The notes: generated by a model not told the origin, from the sequence alone. DNA of 64,000 nucleotides from Rhodanobacter sp. T12-5 (GCF_008329435.1 NZ_NPKN01000001.1:1-64000), one strand, 5' to 3'; counted from the first letter of the stretch, positions 9,889 to 19,237 are shown. Program-made: numbers and translations.

Positions 9889-10755
9889 TTACGCCAGCCA
9901 GCCGCCGATCACGATCAGCGCCACCACGCTCAGCCACGCCAGCAGGGCGCGCAGCAACGTGCTGCGCAGGCGCAGCAGTTCGGCGATCGGGTCGCTGTGT
10001 TCTTCGGCGTAGCCGTCGCCCGCCTCGATATCGATCAACACGTCGGCCTGCGCCGCTGCGCCGAGAAAGCCCGGGCCGGCGCGGTACCAGCTGGTCGGCG
10101 CCGCCTGGCTGTGCCAGCGCCGCCAGGCGCCGATCACCGCGTCCCAGTGACCGACCACGGCCAGGGTGAAGGTCAGCAACTGGGCCGGCAACCAGTCCAG
10201 CGCATTGGCGCAGAAAGCGGCTGCGCTGCGGCTGTCCGGATCGAGTTGCAGCGAAGCATTGCGCCCCAGTGTCTGCGTCAGCCGGTACAGCAGCGCACCG
10301 ATCGGGCCAAGCAGCAAGAACCACAGCAGCACCGCGAAGCGCCGGCGTAGCGCTGCATAGGCGATCGCCTCGCCGAGCGCCGGCGCGTTCCAGACGACCG
10401 GACCGTCGTCGGCAAGCGTCTGCGCGGCGGCCTCGCGGCTGGCCGCGTCGGGGGCGTTCAGAATCGCTTCCAGGTCGGCCTCGAATTCGCGCGGGCCGAG
10501 GCAGTACACCAGCACGGCCAGCGCGAACAGCAACTGCACCAATTCGCGCAATGGCGTGTGGCCCAGCAGCCACCACAGCAAAGCGCACAGGATCAGCGGC
10601 GGCACCAGCGCCAGCACCACGCGCCCGCTGCCGCTGGTGTCGGCCAGTTGCGCCACCCAGCGGCGGAACAGGCGATCGCCGCGCCAGCGTGCCAATTGCG
10701 GCATGGCGTGCAGCAGACCGAGTGCGATGAGAACGACGAGCAGACTGATGGCCAT
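9889..10755 (-). CDS. ampE: AmpE-like inner-membrane protein
   Basis: The 288-aa protein has about four TM segments and resembles AmpE, the membrane protein linked to AmpD in beta-lactamase regulation. The conserved region LDWLPAQLLTFTLAVVGHW aligns with E. coli AmpE's DWVPVRL...ALIGHGE. No AmpD-type amidase gene is adjacent, and AmpE's biochemical role is unsettled. The ATG at 10755 (MAISLLVVLIALGLL) starts right at the first TM helix; an in-frame ATG at 10785 would add ten residues. It is convergent with the acyltransferase gene. Confidence 0.75.
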   Translation of the reverse strand: MAISLLVVLIALGLLHAMPQLARWRGDRLFRRWVAQLADTSGSGRVVLALVPPLILCALLWWLLGHTPLRELVQLLFALAVLVYCLGPREFEADLEAILNAPDAASREAAAQTLADDGPVVWNAPALGEAIAYAALRRRFAVLLWFLLLGPIGALLYRLTQTLGRNASLQLDPDSRSAAAFCANALDWLPAQLLTFTLAVVGHWDAVIGAWRRWHSQAAPTSWYRAGPGFLGAAAQADVLIDIEAGDGYAEEHSDPIAELLRLRSTLLRALLAWLSVVALIVIGGWLA

Positions 10756-10827
10756 GGCGGACGGACTCGCGGACAGTGATCGCATTGTAAGCGAGGGATC
10801 GACCGGTCCGCAGGTCGTACCCGCACA

Positions 10828-11481
10828 TTACGTGTGGTGCGAAAAGCAGTGGTACTCCGCGGCAGTGTTCTCCACCTGCTCGGGCGATACATGACGATCG
10901 AGCAGCTCCTGCTTCGACAGGGTTCGCCACGCGTCGACATCCACGCAGTGAGGATCGGGCACGCCGAGCAACGCCTGCAGTGTGCGCACTGCGCCGGCGA
11001 CTCCCTGCATTCGCGGGTCCGTCATGTGCAGGCCCGGGACGATCGCCACGGCGGAGCCGGGAAGCCGCACCGCAGAACGGGGAAGTTGACTGGCACCCAT
11101 CAGGAGGTTGCCGCCGGGGATGTATCCGGAACCTTCGACGGGTGTCGCCGTGTTCGCCGGTGGCGCGGGTGGTGCCAGGGCGCTCGCAGGGTCGACGACC
11201 TGCCTGGTCCTGGGCGTCCTCGATTGTCTGCGTGTGTGCACGGCGAACGGGATGGCTGCGGCAACGGCTGCTGGCGGCTTGCGCGCCACCGCGGAAACAA
11301 ACCTGAGCTGGAGAATTTTGCGTGCGCGGGTCGTCTTCCCGTGCGCCGCATGCCAGAGCGAGATCGGGGCACCGAGCAACATCAGCGCCATGCCCAGATG
11401 GATGCCGATCACGACAACATGGACGACGATCCGGTGGCCCGCTGCGCGCCAGTCGATCTGTTGATCCGGATCCGGTTGCAC
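10828..11481 (-). CDS. Membrane-anchored hypothetical protein with a proline/alanine-rich linker
   Basis: I do not recognise this 217-aa protein. It starts with GTG and has a short hydrophilic N-terminus, one strong TM helix (about 17-40), a basic stretch, then a Pro/Ala-rich segment (about 70-115) and a C-terminal domain with two cysteines (DPHCVDVDAW and EYHCFSHHT). This suggests an inner-membrane anchor, a periplasm-spanning linker and a small possibly disulfide-bonded domain. It lies between nudC and ampE on the same strand, 79 bp after nudC. No ribosome-binding site is obvious. Confidence 0.6.
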   Translation of the reverse strand: MQPDPDQQIDWRAAGHRIVVHVVVIGIHLGMALMLLGAPISLWHAAHGKTTRARKILQLRFVSAVARKPPAAVAAAIPFAVHTRRQSRTPRTRQVVDPASALAPPAPPANTATPVEGSGYIPGGNLLMGASQLPRSAVRLPGSAVAIVPGLHMTDPRMQGVAGAVRTLQALLGVPDPHCVDVDAWRTLSKQELLDRHVSPEQVENTAAEYHCFSHHT

Positions 11482-11560
11482 GCTTGGCCAGTCCCTGCCG
11501 TGGAGTCATCCATCGACCTCGCCGTGCCTGCGAAGTTTCCGCCGCGTTGTGCAAATGCGC

Positions 11561-12538
11561 TCAGCGTGCGTGCATGGCGGGCGCGACCAGTGCGTCCAGA
11601 TCCAGCCCCGCGCACTGCTGCAGCCAATGCGCGAGCAGCCGGTACGACACCGATAGCGCCGTCGAAGGCACGAAACTGCCGTCGGCGATGCCGGAGGCAA
11701 TCTGTTCGGGCGTAAACCAGCGTGCGTCCTCCAGCTCATGGTCGCGCATCGAGATCCGCCGCGACACGGCGCGGGCAATGAAACCGACCATCAGCGAGGC
11801 GGGCATCGGCCACGGTTGCGATGAGTGATAGCGCACCTCGTCGACGATGACGCCGGATTCTTCGGCGACTTCGCGGCGCACGGCGTCTTCCAGCGATTCA
11901 CCCGGCTCGACAAAGCCGGCAAGCGTCGAATAGCGACCGGATGGCCAGCCCGCCTGGCGACCGAGCAGGCAGGCACCTTCGTGTTCGACCAGCATGATCA
12001 CCGCGGCGTCGGTGCGCGGAAAGTGCAGTCGCGCACAGTCCGCGTTGGTGCACTGCGCGCGATGACCGGCGGCGACCAACTGCAGCGGTGCGCCGCAACC
12101 GGTGCAATAGCGCGTCTCGCGTTGCCAGTGCGACAAACCCTTGGCATAGGCGAACAATCCCGCCTCATCCGCCGCCAGTTGCAGGCCGGCACTGCGCAGG
12201 CTCATGCGGCGCGCGTCGAGTGCGGCCTCAAGGCTGGTGGCTGCGCCGGGCTCGTCCAGTACCACCAGGAAGTGTGGACATTGGCCGGCCATGCCGAGCA
12301 AGGTGGTATCGCGGTCGCCGAGCCATTGCTCCCGCTCGCGGTTGTCGAGCCAGCGCAGCGCCTCGCTATCGCGGCGAAGAAACGCTTCGCCCGCCGAGTC
12401 GAGCACCAGATAGCGTGCCTCGGCCGAACGTGCCTGCTCGGCAATCCATTGCGATTCGTCGCGCCGTTCGGCGATCCGGTCGAGGACCAGACTGAGTCCG
12501 GCAAAGGTGTTGGGACGCGGCAGTGTGGCCCGATCCAT
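11561..12538 (-). CDS. nudC: NADH pyrophosphatase
   Basis: The 325-aa Nudix hydrolase cleaves NAD(H) to NMN(H) and AMP and, in E. coli, removes NAD caps from RNA. Three features define NudC: a four-cysteine zinc ribbon (CTGC...CTNADC), the Nudix box from GFVEPGESLEDAVRREV to EESGV, and the NudC-specific SQPWPMPASLM. The ATG at 12538 (MDRATLPRPN) is chosen; the frame is open upstream to 12592 but that would overlap erpA. It starts 10 bp after the erpA stop, so the two are probably co-transcribed. Confidence 0.95.
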   Translation of the reverse strand: MDRATLPRPNTFAGLSLVLDRIAERRDESQWIAEQARSAEARYLVLDSAGEAFLRRDSEALRWLDNREREQWLGDRDTTLLGMAGQCPHFLVVLDEPGAATSLEAALDARRMSLRSAGLQLAADEAGLFAYAKGLSHWQRETRYCTGCGAPLQLVAAGHRAQCTNADCARLHFPRTDAAVIMLVEHEGACLLGRQAGWPSGRYSTLAGFVEPGESLEDAVRREVAEESGVIVDEVRYHSSQPWPMPASLMVGFIARAVSRRISMRDHELEDARWFTPEQIASGIADGSFVPSTALSVSYRLLAHWLQQCAGLDLDALVAPAMHAR

Positions 12539-12548
12539 CGCCAGCCCC

Positions 12549-12923
12549 TCAGGTCGAAAACGAGGAGCCGCAGCCGCAAGTGGTCTTGGCATTCGGGTTG
12601 CTGATCACGAATTGCGAGCCGCTGAGGTTTTCGGCGTAGTCGATCTGCGCACCGGTGAGGTACTGCAGCGACAGCGGGTCGCACAACAGGGTCACCCCTT
12701 CGCGCTCGATGGCGAAGTCGTCTTCGGCCTGGGCCTCGTCGAAGGTGAAGCCGTACTGGAAGCCCGAGCAGCCGCCGCCGGAGATGTACACGCGCAGCTT
12801 CAACGCCGGATTGCCTTCCTCGGCAATCAGCTCATGCACTTTGTGCGCCGCAGCGGCGGTGAACAACAACGGTGCGCCGCTGCTGCGGTAATCGGGGATC
12901 GCGACAATGGTTTCCATGGTCAT
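12549..12923 (-). CDS. erpA: Iron-sulfur cluster insertion protein ErpA
   Basis: This A-type Fe-S carrier of 124 aa (122 if the second ATG at 12917 is used) has three conserved cysteines: C52 in [11 protein letters not shown], and C116 and C118 in TTCGCGSSF. The segment [15 protein letters not shown] and the ending [14 protein letters not shown] are close to E. coli ErpA, which delivers clusters to isoprenoid (IspG/H) and respiratory enzymes. It lies directly upstream of nudC. Confidence 0.96.
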   Translation of the reverse strand: MTMETIVAIPDYRSSGAPLLFTAAAAHKVHELIAEEGNPALKLRVYISGGGCSGFQYGFTFDEAQAEDDFAIEREGVTLLCDPLSLQYLTGAQIDYAENLSGSQFVISNPNAKTTCGCGSSFST

Positions 12924-12963
12924 CCAGATGGGGGCGTACCGGAATGTAGCCAAGCATACCGCT

Positions 12964-13389
12964 TCAGGCCGGCACCGCCTCGTCGAGTTCGGCAGCCGGC
13001 GCCGGCAGTTCGCGCTGGCTTTCCTCGGCCTGGCGCGAGATGCGGCCGTTGACCTGCGCACCGGCGGCCATCTCCAGCGTGTGGTAGCGCAGGTCGCCGT
13101 CGATGCGCGCGTTCGGTGCCAGCTCCAGGCGGGCGCTTACCTGAACGTCGCCGGTGACGTGACCGTTGATCACCGCATGCGGCACGCGGATTTCGCCGTG
13201 TACCTCGCCGTGCTCGCTGAGTGTGAACATCGCATCGTCGCCTTCGGCCAGCACGGTGCCTTCGATGCGGCCATCCAGGTGCAGCGCGCCGCTGAAGCGC
13301 AGGTCGCCGCGGATCACGGTGCCGCGGGCGATCAGGCTGGTTTCGTGGCTGTCGCTGGCGCGACGGTCATGGCGTTTACGGTTGAGCAT
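12964..13389 (-). CDS. Bactofilin family polymer-forming protein
   Basis: This 141-aa bactofilin has a basic N-terminal tail ([10 protein letters not shown]), a central right-handed beta-helix (about 25-120) with the family pattern [21 protein letters not shown], and a charged C-terminal tail. Bactofilins self-assemble without nucleotide and act as scaffolds for cell-shape or peptidoglycan enzymes. The start overlaps the end of the upstream membrane-protein gene by 14 bp, so the two are almost certainly co-translated and may form a membrane-anchored scaffold. ErpA follows 40 bp downstream. Confidence 0.93.
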   Translation of the reverse strand: MLNRKRHDRRASDSHETSLIARGTVIRGDLRFSGALHLDGRIEGTVLAEGDDAMFTLSEHGEVHGEIRVPHAVINGHVTGDVQVSARLELAPNARIDGDLRYHTLEMAAGAQVNGRISRQAEESQRELPAPAAELDEAVPA

Positions 13390-14128
13390 CGTGATCCCCC
13401 TGGGCGGTGGTGATGTTGCCGCTGAGTGCAGCACCCCATGCAACGGCACGGTTGACCGGCTCGCCACTGGCGGGCTGAATGTGGATGCGCAGTCGCGTCG
13501 GGCGGAAATCCGCCGGAAGCACAATCGTGCCGTGCAATTGCTGGAAGTAGGTGAAACGGAACGGCAAACCGTCCTTCTGCTTGGCGTCGCCGAGTGCCGG
13601 CCAGTCCAGCGTCACTACCTTGTCGTGACGCAGGCCTTCCACACTGACGGTGGCATTGCCGCTGATTTCGTCGCCGCGTTTCGCGTTCTGGGTGAGGCTG
13701 AGCGCGAGATTCCATCCGCGCGAATCCGCGATCGGTTGCAGCTTCACTTCCTGCAGCTTCAACCCTTGTCGCTGGGCGTCGCCGCCGACCAGGCGCGAAT
13801 AGAAGCCCAGATCGGCGCGCAATCCGCTCAGCTCCTCCTCGCGCTGGGCCAGCGTGCCACGCAACGAGCGCGTGGCGACGTCATTGACCTGTGCGGCGCG
13901 TTGAAGATTGGCGATCTGTTGTTTCAGATCTTCGATCTGGCCGAGCAGGACACGCTGCTGACGATGATCTACCGCCGCGGGAGCGGCGTGCCGGCTCAAC
14001 GCGCCAACGACCAGGCCCACCACAAGCAAGCTGCCGAGCCACGCCAGGCCCAACCATAGCCATCGCTGGCGATGGCCGGTGTCATCGTGCCGGCGCACGA
14101 TGAAGCGCGGTGGCGGGCGTGAACCCAT
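13376..14128 (-). CDS. DUF6776-like single-pass membrane protein with coiled coil
   Basis: The 250-aa protein has one TM helix (about residues 22-45, WLWLGLAWLGSLLVVGLVVG), a periplasmic coiled coil (about 55-105, with QIEDLKQQIANLQRAAQ), and a C-terminal beta-rich domain. This matches a family usually found next to bactofilin genes in Xanthomonadales and relatives (family name from memory). The 14-bp overlap with the bactofilin gene supports a shared function, possibly recruiting the filament to the envelope. The ATG at 14128 is preferred because upstream in-frame codons (to 14209) are Arg/Ser-rich and unlike the family start. Confidence 0.75.
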   Translation of the reverse strand: MGSRPPPRFIVRRHDDTGHRQRWLWLGLAWLGSLLVVGLVVGALSRHAAPAAVDHRQQRVLLGQIEDLKQQIANLQRAAQVNDVATRSLRGTLAQREEELSGLRADLGFYSRLVGGDAQRQGLKLQEVKLQPIADSRGWNLALSLTQNAKRGDEISGNATVSVEGLRHDKVVTLDWPALGDAKQKDGLPFRFTYFQQLHGTIVLPADFRPTRLRIHIQPASGEPVNRAVAWGAALSGNITTAQGDHDAQP

Positions 14129-14232
14129 GGAGGCGATCCGGGCAAAAGGGACGATATAGCCCCGGGAAGACGAGCGCGTCAAGGAACGGGCGCACGCTTC
14201 ACCCGTCATCGCTGCCGCCGCGCGCTGCGCGA

Positions 14233-14703
14233 TCAGCCCTGCATCTTGCTTTGCAGATAGCGCTCTGCGCCGATGTCTTTGACCAGGCTGAACTGGGTTT
14301 CAAGCCAGTCGATGTGTTCTTCCTCGTCGTGCAGGATGTCCTTGAACAGGTCGCGGCTGATGTAGTCGGCGATGCCTTCGCTGTGCGCGATGGCTGCGCG
14401 CAGATCGACCACCGCGGCCAGTTCCAGATCCAGATCGCCCTGCATCGACTCCAGCACGTTCTCGCCGATGCGAAGCTTGCCGAGGTGCTGCAAGTTCGGC
14501 AGGCCGTCGAGGAACAGGATGCGCTCGATCAGGTGATCGGCGTGCTTCATCTCTTCGATCGACTCCTTGTACTCGTGCTCGGCCAGTTCGGTGTAGCCCC
14601 AGTCCTTGAGCATGCGGCAGTGCAGAAAATACTGGTTGATCGCGGTCAGTTCGTTGTAGAGCACCTTGTTGAGGAACTCGATGACCTTGGCGTCACCTTT
14701 CAT
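14233..14703 (-). CDS. bfr: Bacterioferritin
   Basis: The 156-aa iron-storage ferritin forms a 24-mer with bound heme. Ferroxidase ligands are in their usual places (E18, E51, H54, then E94, E127 and H130 by family numbering), and the heme-ligating methionine M52 is present. GGGAGAAAGG lies before the ATG at 14703. It is the second gene after bfd on the same strand (138 bp apart), the classical pairing in which Bfd reduces the heme to release iron. Confidence 0.97.
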   Translation of the reverse strand: MKGDAKVIEFLNKVLYNELTAINQYFLHCRMLKDWGYTELAEHEYKESIEEMKHADHLIERILFLDGLPNLQHLGKLRIGENVLESMQGDLDLELAAVVDLRAAIAHSEGIADYISRDLFKDILHDEEEHIDWLETQFSLVKDIGAERYLQSKMQG

Positions 14704-14841
14704 GGCCTTTCTCCCGTCGGCAGACAATGCGGACTATACGAATTCCCCGCGACGGCCGATGGAATGAGAATGGCAATGGTTTGCCTGCGGATCGAATGCG
14801 CGGGGCCGTGCGATGGGTGGCGAAGGGACGAACGGAAGGGC

Positions 14842-15039
14842 TCAGGCCGCGGCTGGCGGGAGCTGGCAAAGCACCTGCGAAACCGCCTGGTCGAGCGTGG
14901 CACGCGCTTCGGATTCGCAGCAGCCGCAACAATCCGAGCAGCCGGTGCGCGCCTGCAGCTCGGCAAACGACTGCACGCCGGCGGCCGCTTCGCGGCGGAT
15001 GTCATGGTCGGTGACGGCATTGCACAGGCAGATGTACAT
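14842..15039 (-). CDS. bfd: Bacterioferritin-associated ferredoxin
   Basis: The 65-aa BFD-like [2Fe-2S] protein has C4 and C6 in MYICLCNAVTDHDIR and a downstream CSDCCGCC cluster of cysteines (C34-C41) supplying the other ligands. In characterised systems Bfd docks on Bfr and passes electrons to its heme so stored iron can be mobilised. The start at 15039 is set by the family's MYxCLCN beginning. Upstream lies a promoter-like element overlapped by a Fur-box-like sequence, which fits iron-starvation control. Confidence 0.93.
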   Translation of the reverse strand: MYICLCNAVTDHDIRREAAAGVQSFAELQARTGCSDCCGCCESEARATLDQAVSQVLCQLPPAAA

Positions 15040-15046
15040 GGCGCGT

Positions 15047-15080
15047 ATAAGAACGCGAATGCGAATGATTGTCAACAATC
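15047..15080 (-). promoter_or_regulatory. bfd promoter with overlapping Fur-box-like sequence
   Basis: Read on the minus strand: TTGACA (15075-15070), a 17-base spacer, then TCTTAT (15052-15047). The spacer holds AATCATTCGCATTCGC, similar to NAT-rich Fur boxes, so Fur would cover the promoter. The -10 ends only 7 bases before the bfd ATG, so a transcript from it would be nearly leaderless. Both assignments are from consensus matching only. Confidence 0.5.
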
Positions 15081-15106
15081 AGGCGCCGACTGCCCGCATG
15101 ATCCGT

Positions 15107-15667
15107 TCAGGCGGCCTCGCGGCCATCGTCCGGTCCGTTCGGCGGCTTGTCGGCCGCAGCGCGCGGCGGCAACGTGCCCAGCTCAAGGCTGAACAGGTCT
15201 TCCACCACCGGCGCGAAGTGGCGCAGCGCGCGCTCATACACCTGCCGCTTGAAGTTGACGACATGCGCCGCCGGATACCAGAAATCCACCCAGCGCCACA
15301 GGTCGAATTCCGGCTTGTCGCAGGCGTCGAGCTTCAAGGCATCCTCACCGCCGACCAGCCTGAGCAGAAACCACACTTGTTTCTGGCCGATGCAGGTTGG
15401 CCGCTGGTGATGGCGCACGTAGCGATTTGGCAATCGGTAACGCAACCAGCCGTGAGTGGCCGTGATGACCTCGACGTGGTGCGCGGCCAGGCCGGTCTCC
15501 TCCTCCAGTTCGCGGTACATCGCCTCCAGCGGTGTCTCGTCCGAGCGCATGCCGCCCTGGGGGAATTGCCAGCCATCGCGATTGACCCGGCGCGCCCAGA
15601 ACAGCTGACCGTCTGCATTGAGCAGCACGATACCCACGTTCGGACGGTAGCCATCAACATCGATCAT
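15107..15667 (-). CDS. rppH: RNA pyrophosphohydrolase
   Basis: The 186-aa Nudix enzyme removes pyrophosphate from 5'-triphosphate mRNA ends and so triggers RNase E decay. It begins [15 protein letters not shown], the conserved RppH start, and has the Nudix box running from [17 protein letters not shown] to EEETGL. The C-terminal ~25 residues (Pro/Ala/Asp-rich) are a variable tail. AGGAGG lies 5 bases before the ATG at 15667, which decides the start against an upstream in-frame ATG at 15739. Confidence 0.96.
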   Translation of the reverse strand: MIDVDGYRPNVGIVLLNADGQLFWARRVNRDGWQFPQGGMRSDETPLEAMYRELEEETGLAAHHVEVITATHGWLRYRLPNRYVRHHQRPTCIGQKQVWFLLRLVGGEDALKLDACDKPEFDLWRWVDFWYPAAHVVNFKRQVYERALRHFAPVVEDLFSLELGTLPPRAAADKPPNGPDDGREAA

Positions 15668-15846
15668 GTCGCCTCCTGGGGTCGTGCGGCGCAGCTCGCC
15701 AGACAAGACCATATCCAGTCCTGTCACCGATTCAACCACAGCGAATGAAGCAGCGGCAAGCCGCAGACTTGAACCCGCCGGGCTACACGACTACACTGCC
15801 GCGCCCCGCCCGTATCGTTCCGATCCGGCATGGCGGGCTTCCTCAA

Positions 15847-15923
15847 GGCTATGTAGCTCAGCTGGTTAGAGCACAGCACTCATAATGCTGGGGTCGGTGG
15901 TTCGAGTCCACCCATAGCCACCA
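15847..15923 (+). tRNA. tRNA-Met (CAT), elongator type
   Basis: The 77-nt cloverleaf has acceptor GGCTATG/CATAGCC, D-arm GCTC...GAGC, anticodon stem CAGCA/TGCTG with loop CTCATAA (anticodon CAT at 15881-15883), T-arm GGTGG-TTCGAGT-CCACC and an encoded CCA. It resembles E. coli elongator tRNA-Met. A paired first base and no CCC run in the anticodon stem argue against initiator tRNA. An Ile2 (lysidine) tRNA is less likely. Confidence 0.95.
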
Positions 15924-15979
15924 AACGCGTCGCGCGTGCTTTTCCCGCCGACGAAACGATTCCCGCGCAGGCGTCCGCC

Positions 15980-16342
15980 ATGCATATCTTCAAAGTGTTT
16001 CAGCTCGAGGCAGCGCATCGGCTGCCGAATGTGCCGGAGGGGCACAAGTGTGCGCGGCTGCACGGGCATTCGTTCCGGATCGAGCTCCATGTGGCTGGTG
16101 AACCTGATCCGCAGTTGGGCTGGGTGATGGATTTCGCCGACGTGAAGTCGGCCTTTGCGCCACTGTACGAGCAACTCGATCACCACTACCTCAACGATAT
16201 CGAGGGACTGGAGAATCCGACCAGCGAGATGCTGGCGCGCTGGATCTGGCAACGCCTGCAGCCGCGGCTGGCCGGGCTGGACAAGGTAGTGGTGCATGAG
16301 ACGTGCACGGCAGGGGCAAGCTGCAGTCGCGATAGTTTTTGA
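15980..16342 (+). CDS. queD: 6-carboxy-5,6,7,8-tetrahydropterin synthase (queuosine pathway)
   Basis: The 120-aa QueD/PTPS-family enzyme converts 7,8-dihydroneopterin triphosphate to 6-carboxytetrahydropterin, the second step of preQ0/queuosine synthesis. Zinc ligands are H13 (AAHRL), H28 and H30 (LHGHSF); the catalytic cysteine is C24 (HKCARLHGH). The end HETCTAG carries the conserved Glu/Thr-Cys segment, though the last eight residues differ from the common ending. It begins 57 bp after tRNA-Met. No other que gene is in the window. Confidence 0.93.
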   Translation: MHIFKVFQLEAAHRLPNVPEGHKCARLHGHSFRIELHVAGEPDPQLGWVMDFADVKSAFAPLYEQLDHHYLNDIEGLENPTSEMLARWIWQRLQPRLAGLDKVVVHETCTAGASCSRDSF

Positions 16343-16396
16343 CGCGACGCGACAGTTTTTCCAGTGGCATAAGTGATCGTTTTTCATGAATATTTC

Positions 16397-16441
16397 TTGA
16401 CCGGTCTGGTTTCTCGCGAAAATATATATTGCACTGCACAA
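16397..16441 (+). promoter_or_regulatory. AT-rich phasin promoter region with TGCAC direct repeat
   Basis: TTGACC (16397-16402) is followed by AT-rich AAATATATATT (16420-16430) and TTGCACTGCACAA (16429-16441). The -35 to best -10 (TATATT) distance is 22 bases, longer than ideal, so the exact promoter is unsure. TGC-rich repeats before phasin genes are reported targets of the PHB-responsive repressor PhaR; that link is inference here. Confidence 0.4.
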
Positions 16442-16493
16442 AAATCGTTGCTAGAGTGTCTGCCACTACCCCATCCTCAACGAGGGCAATGCC

Positions 16494-16880
16494 ATGACGC
16501 AGCAACTCAACAACCAGCTTTTCGCTTTCACCAAGCAGTTCACCGACAGCGCTTTCAAGGCCCAGTCGCTGGCCCTGAAGGGTCTGGAGACGGTCGCCGC
16601 GCTGCAGCTCAAGGCGCTCGAGGAGCAGAGCAAGGTCTCCGCCGAGTTCGTCGCCGAGGCGATGGAGATGCGTGACGCCAACGGCCTGCGCAGCCTGTGG
16701 GAGAAGGGCACCAGCCTGAGCCGTGACAATGCCGAGCGTGCGGTGGCGGTTTCGCAGGAAGTGCTGGCGATCACCCAGAAGACCGCCGAGTCGCTGAATG
16801 CGCTCGTGCAGGAACAGCGCCAGGCCGCCAACGACGCGGTCACCGCGCCGGTTGCCGCCAAGAAGGCTGCTGCCAAGTAA
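16494..16880 (+). CDS. Phasin family protein (PHA granule-associated)
   Basis: The 128-aa protein begins MTQQLNNQLFAFTKQFTDSA, typical of PhaP-type phasins, continues as an amphipathic helix/coiled coil, and ends in an Ala/Lys tail (APVAAKKAAAK). Phasins coat polyhydroxyalkanoate granules and control their number and size; some act in general stress. No phaC, phaB or phaR gene is nearby. GAGGG lies about 7 bases before the ATG. Confidence 0.9.
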   Translation: MTQQLNNQLFAFTKQFTDSAFKAQSLALKGLETVAALQLKALEEQSKVSAEFVAEAMEMRDANGLRSLWEKGTSLSRDNAERAVAVSQEVLAITQKTAESLNALVQEQRQAANDAVTAPVAAKKAAAK

Positions 16881-16911
16881 TCACTGCATCGTCGCGCCGC
16901 ATGGCGACAGG

Positions 16912-16940
16912 ACGGGGTCGGACTTGACGTTCGGCCCCGT
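16912..16940 (+). terminator. Possible terminator hairpin after the phasin gene
   Basis: A 10-bp stem (16912-16921 with 16931-16940, two G-U pairs) has a 9-base loop. It is GC-rich and well placed 31 bp after the stop, but only a weak T content follows, so it may be an mRNA 3'-end stabiliser. Confidence 0.4.
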
Positions 16941-17043
16941 TCGCATGTGACTCGCAAGAACATGCGGCCACGCAAAGCGGCGACGGGCCATGCCCCGCAC
17001 CGGATTTTCGGCTGACGGGACAGGATGTCGCAGGCCACATGGC

Positions 17044-17073
17044 TTGTCGCTGCAATCGCCGCACTGATATACT
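17044..17073 (+). promoter_or_regulatory. Sigma-70-type promoter of the atp operon
   Basis: TTGTCG (17044-17049), an 18-base spacer and TATACT (17068-17073) form a good sigma-70 match about 70 bases upstream of atpI, in the only sizeable gap before the operon. The predicted start site is near 17080. Confidence 0.65.
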
Positions 17074-17141
17074 TTTGCGGATTGGATTGTGGCCCGTAGC
17101 TGTATCGGTGCCGCCTGGTGCAGGCCGCGCGGAGACGCTAC

Positions 17142-17507
17142 ATGCTCAATAGTCTTGCCTCTGGTCGACGTCTCGCCTTGCGCATCATGTTGCTGCAGCT
17201 TGCTGTGGCGCTGCTGGCCGGCCTCGCATTCCTGGCGCTGGGGCGCCGTGAAGCGGTGGCTGCCGCGACTGGTGCAGTACTGGTGGCCCTGGGTACCGCG
17301 CTGATGTCGGCGCGATTTTTCAGTGGCATGGGCGGCGCAGGCGTGGCGTTGGGTCGCCTGCTGACGGGCATGTTCCTGAAATGGATCGTGATCGTCGGGG
17401 GGCTGATCGTGATCCTGTTCCAATACAAGTTGCCGCCACTGGCCGCCATCACGGGGCTGGTGGCTGCCTACGCGGTCTATCTGTTGGCGTTCAGATTCAA
17501 GGGTTGA
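17142..17507 (+). CDS. atpI: ATP synthase-associated protein I
   Basis: This 121-aa membrane protein has four predicted TM helices and sits at the head of the ATP synthase operon, the usual place of AtpI. AtpI assists c-ring assembly and possibly Mg2+ supply, and is not essential in E. coli. The ATG at 17142 has GGAG about 8 bases upstream; an alternative ATG at 17118 would add eight basic residues. The stop is 3 bp before atpB. Confidence 0.85.
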   Translation: MLNSLASGRRLALRIMLLQLAVALLAGLAFLALGRREAVAAATGAVLVALGTALMSARFFSGMGGAGVALGRLLTGMFLKWIVIVGGLIVILFQYKLPPLAAITGLVAAYAVYLLAFRFKG

Positions 17508-18326
<819 letters not shown>

Positions 18327-18376
18327 CTCGCGTACCTCGAAGCATTCGTTTCATCCTTTTGTCCATTTCAGTTTGA

Positions 18377-18673
<297 letters not shown>

Positions 18674-18680
18674 TCCTCTT

Positions 18681-18730
18681 GGCGACGCCGCGGCGTCGCC
18701 GGTTCGGCCCGGGTGTCGTGACGCCCGGGC
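18681..18730 (+). promoter_or_regulatory. Two intercistronic stem-loops between atpE and atpF
   Basis: The first element (18681-18700) is a perfect 20-base palindrome of GGCGACGCCG and its complement. The second is an 11-bp stem (18707-18717 with 18720-18730, one G-U) with a two-base loop followed by TCGTTTC. They lie immediately after atpE, the gene needed in highest copy, so roles in 3'-end protection or partial termination are plausible inferences. Confidence 0.6.
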
Positions 18731-18763
18731 TCGTTTCAACCCGTATTTGCAGGTAACGCAGCG

Positions 18764-19234
18764 ATGGATTTCAACGCGACCTTGATTGGCGAAATGATTT
18801 CGTTCGCCATCCTGATCTGGTTCTGCGTCCACTTCATCTGGCCGCACATCAACAAGGCCATCGAAGAGCGCCAGGTGAAGATCGCCGAAGGCCTGAATGC
18901 CGCCGAGCGCGCCCATGCCGAGCTGAAGAGCGCGGACGTGAAGGTGGCTGGCGAAATCAAGCAGGCCCGCCTGCAGGCTTCGGAGATCATCGACAAGGCC
19001 CAGCAGCAGGCCAACCAGATCATCGAGAAAGCCCGTGGCGAAGCGGTCAGCGAGATCAACCGGCTGAAGGCGACGGCGCAGGACGACATTGCCTCGATGG
19101 CGCAACGTGCGCGTGACCAGTTGCGCGAGCAGGTGGGCGCGCTGGCGGTCCAGGGCGCCAGCAAGATCGTGCAGCGCGAGATCGATGCCTCGACGCACAA
19201 GGCGCTGCTCGACCAGCTCGCGGCCGAGATCTGA
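18764..19234 (+). CDS. atpF: F0F1 ATP synthase subunit b
   Basis: The 156-aa product has one N-terminal TM helix (about 8-28) and a long charged helix making the peripheral stalk dimer ([20 protein letters not shown]...). Length equals E. coli AtpF (156 aa). Only one b gene is present, so the stalk is a homodimer. The stop is 3 bp before atpH. Confidence 0.98.
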   Translation: MDFNATLIGEMISFAILIWFCVHFIWPHINKAIEERQVKIAEGLNAAERAHAELKSADVKVAGEIKQARLQASEIIDKAQQQANQIIEKARGEAVSEINRLKATAQDDIASMAQRARDQLREQVGALAVQGASKIVQREIDASTHKALLDQLAAEI

Positions 19235-19237
19235 TCG

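Noticed and set aside
8252-11554. A very long minus-strand open frame (1,100 codons) across the transporter, ampE and hypothetical genes
   Set aside because: Arg/Gln-rich composition, crosses several real genes in other frames, no conserved motif.
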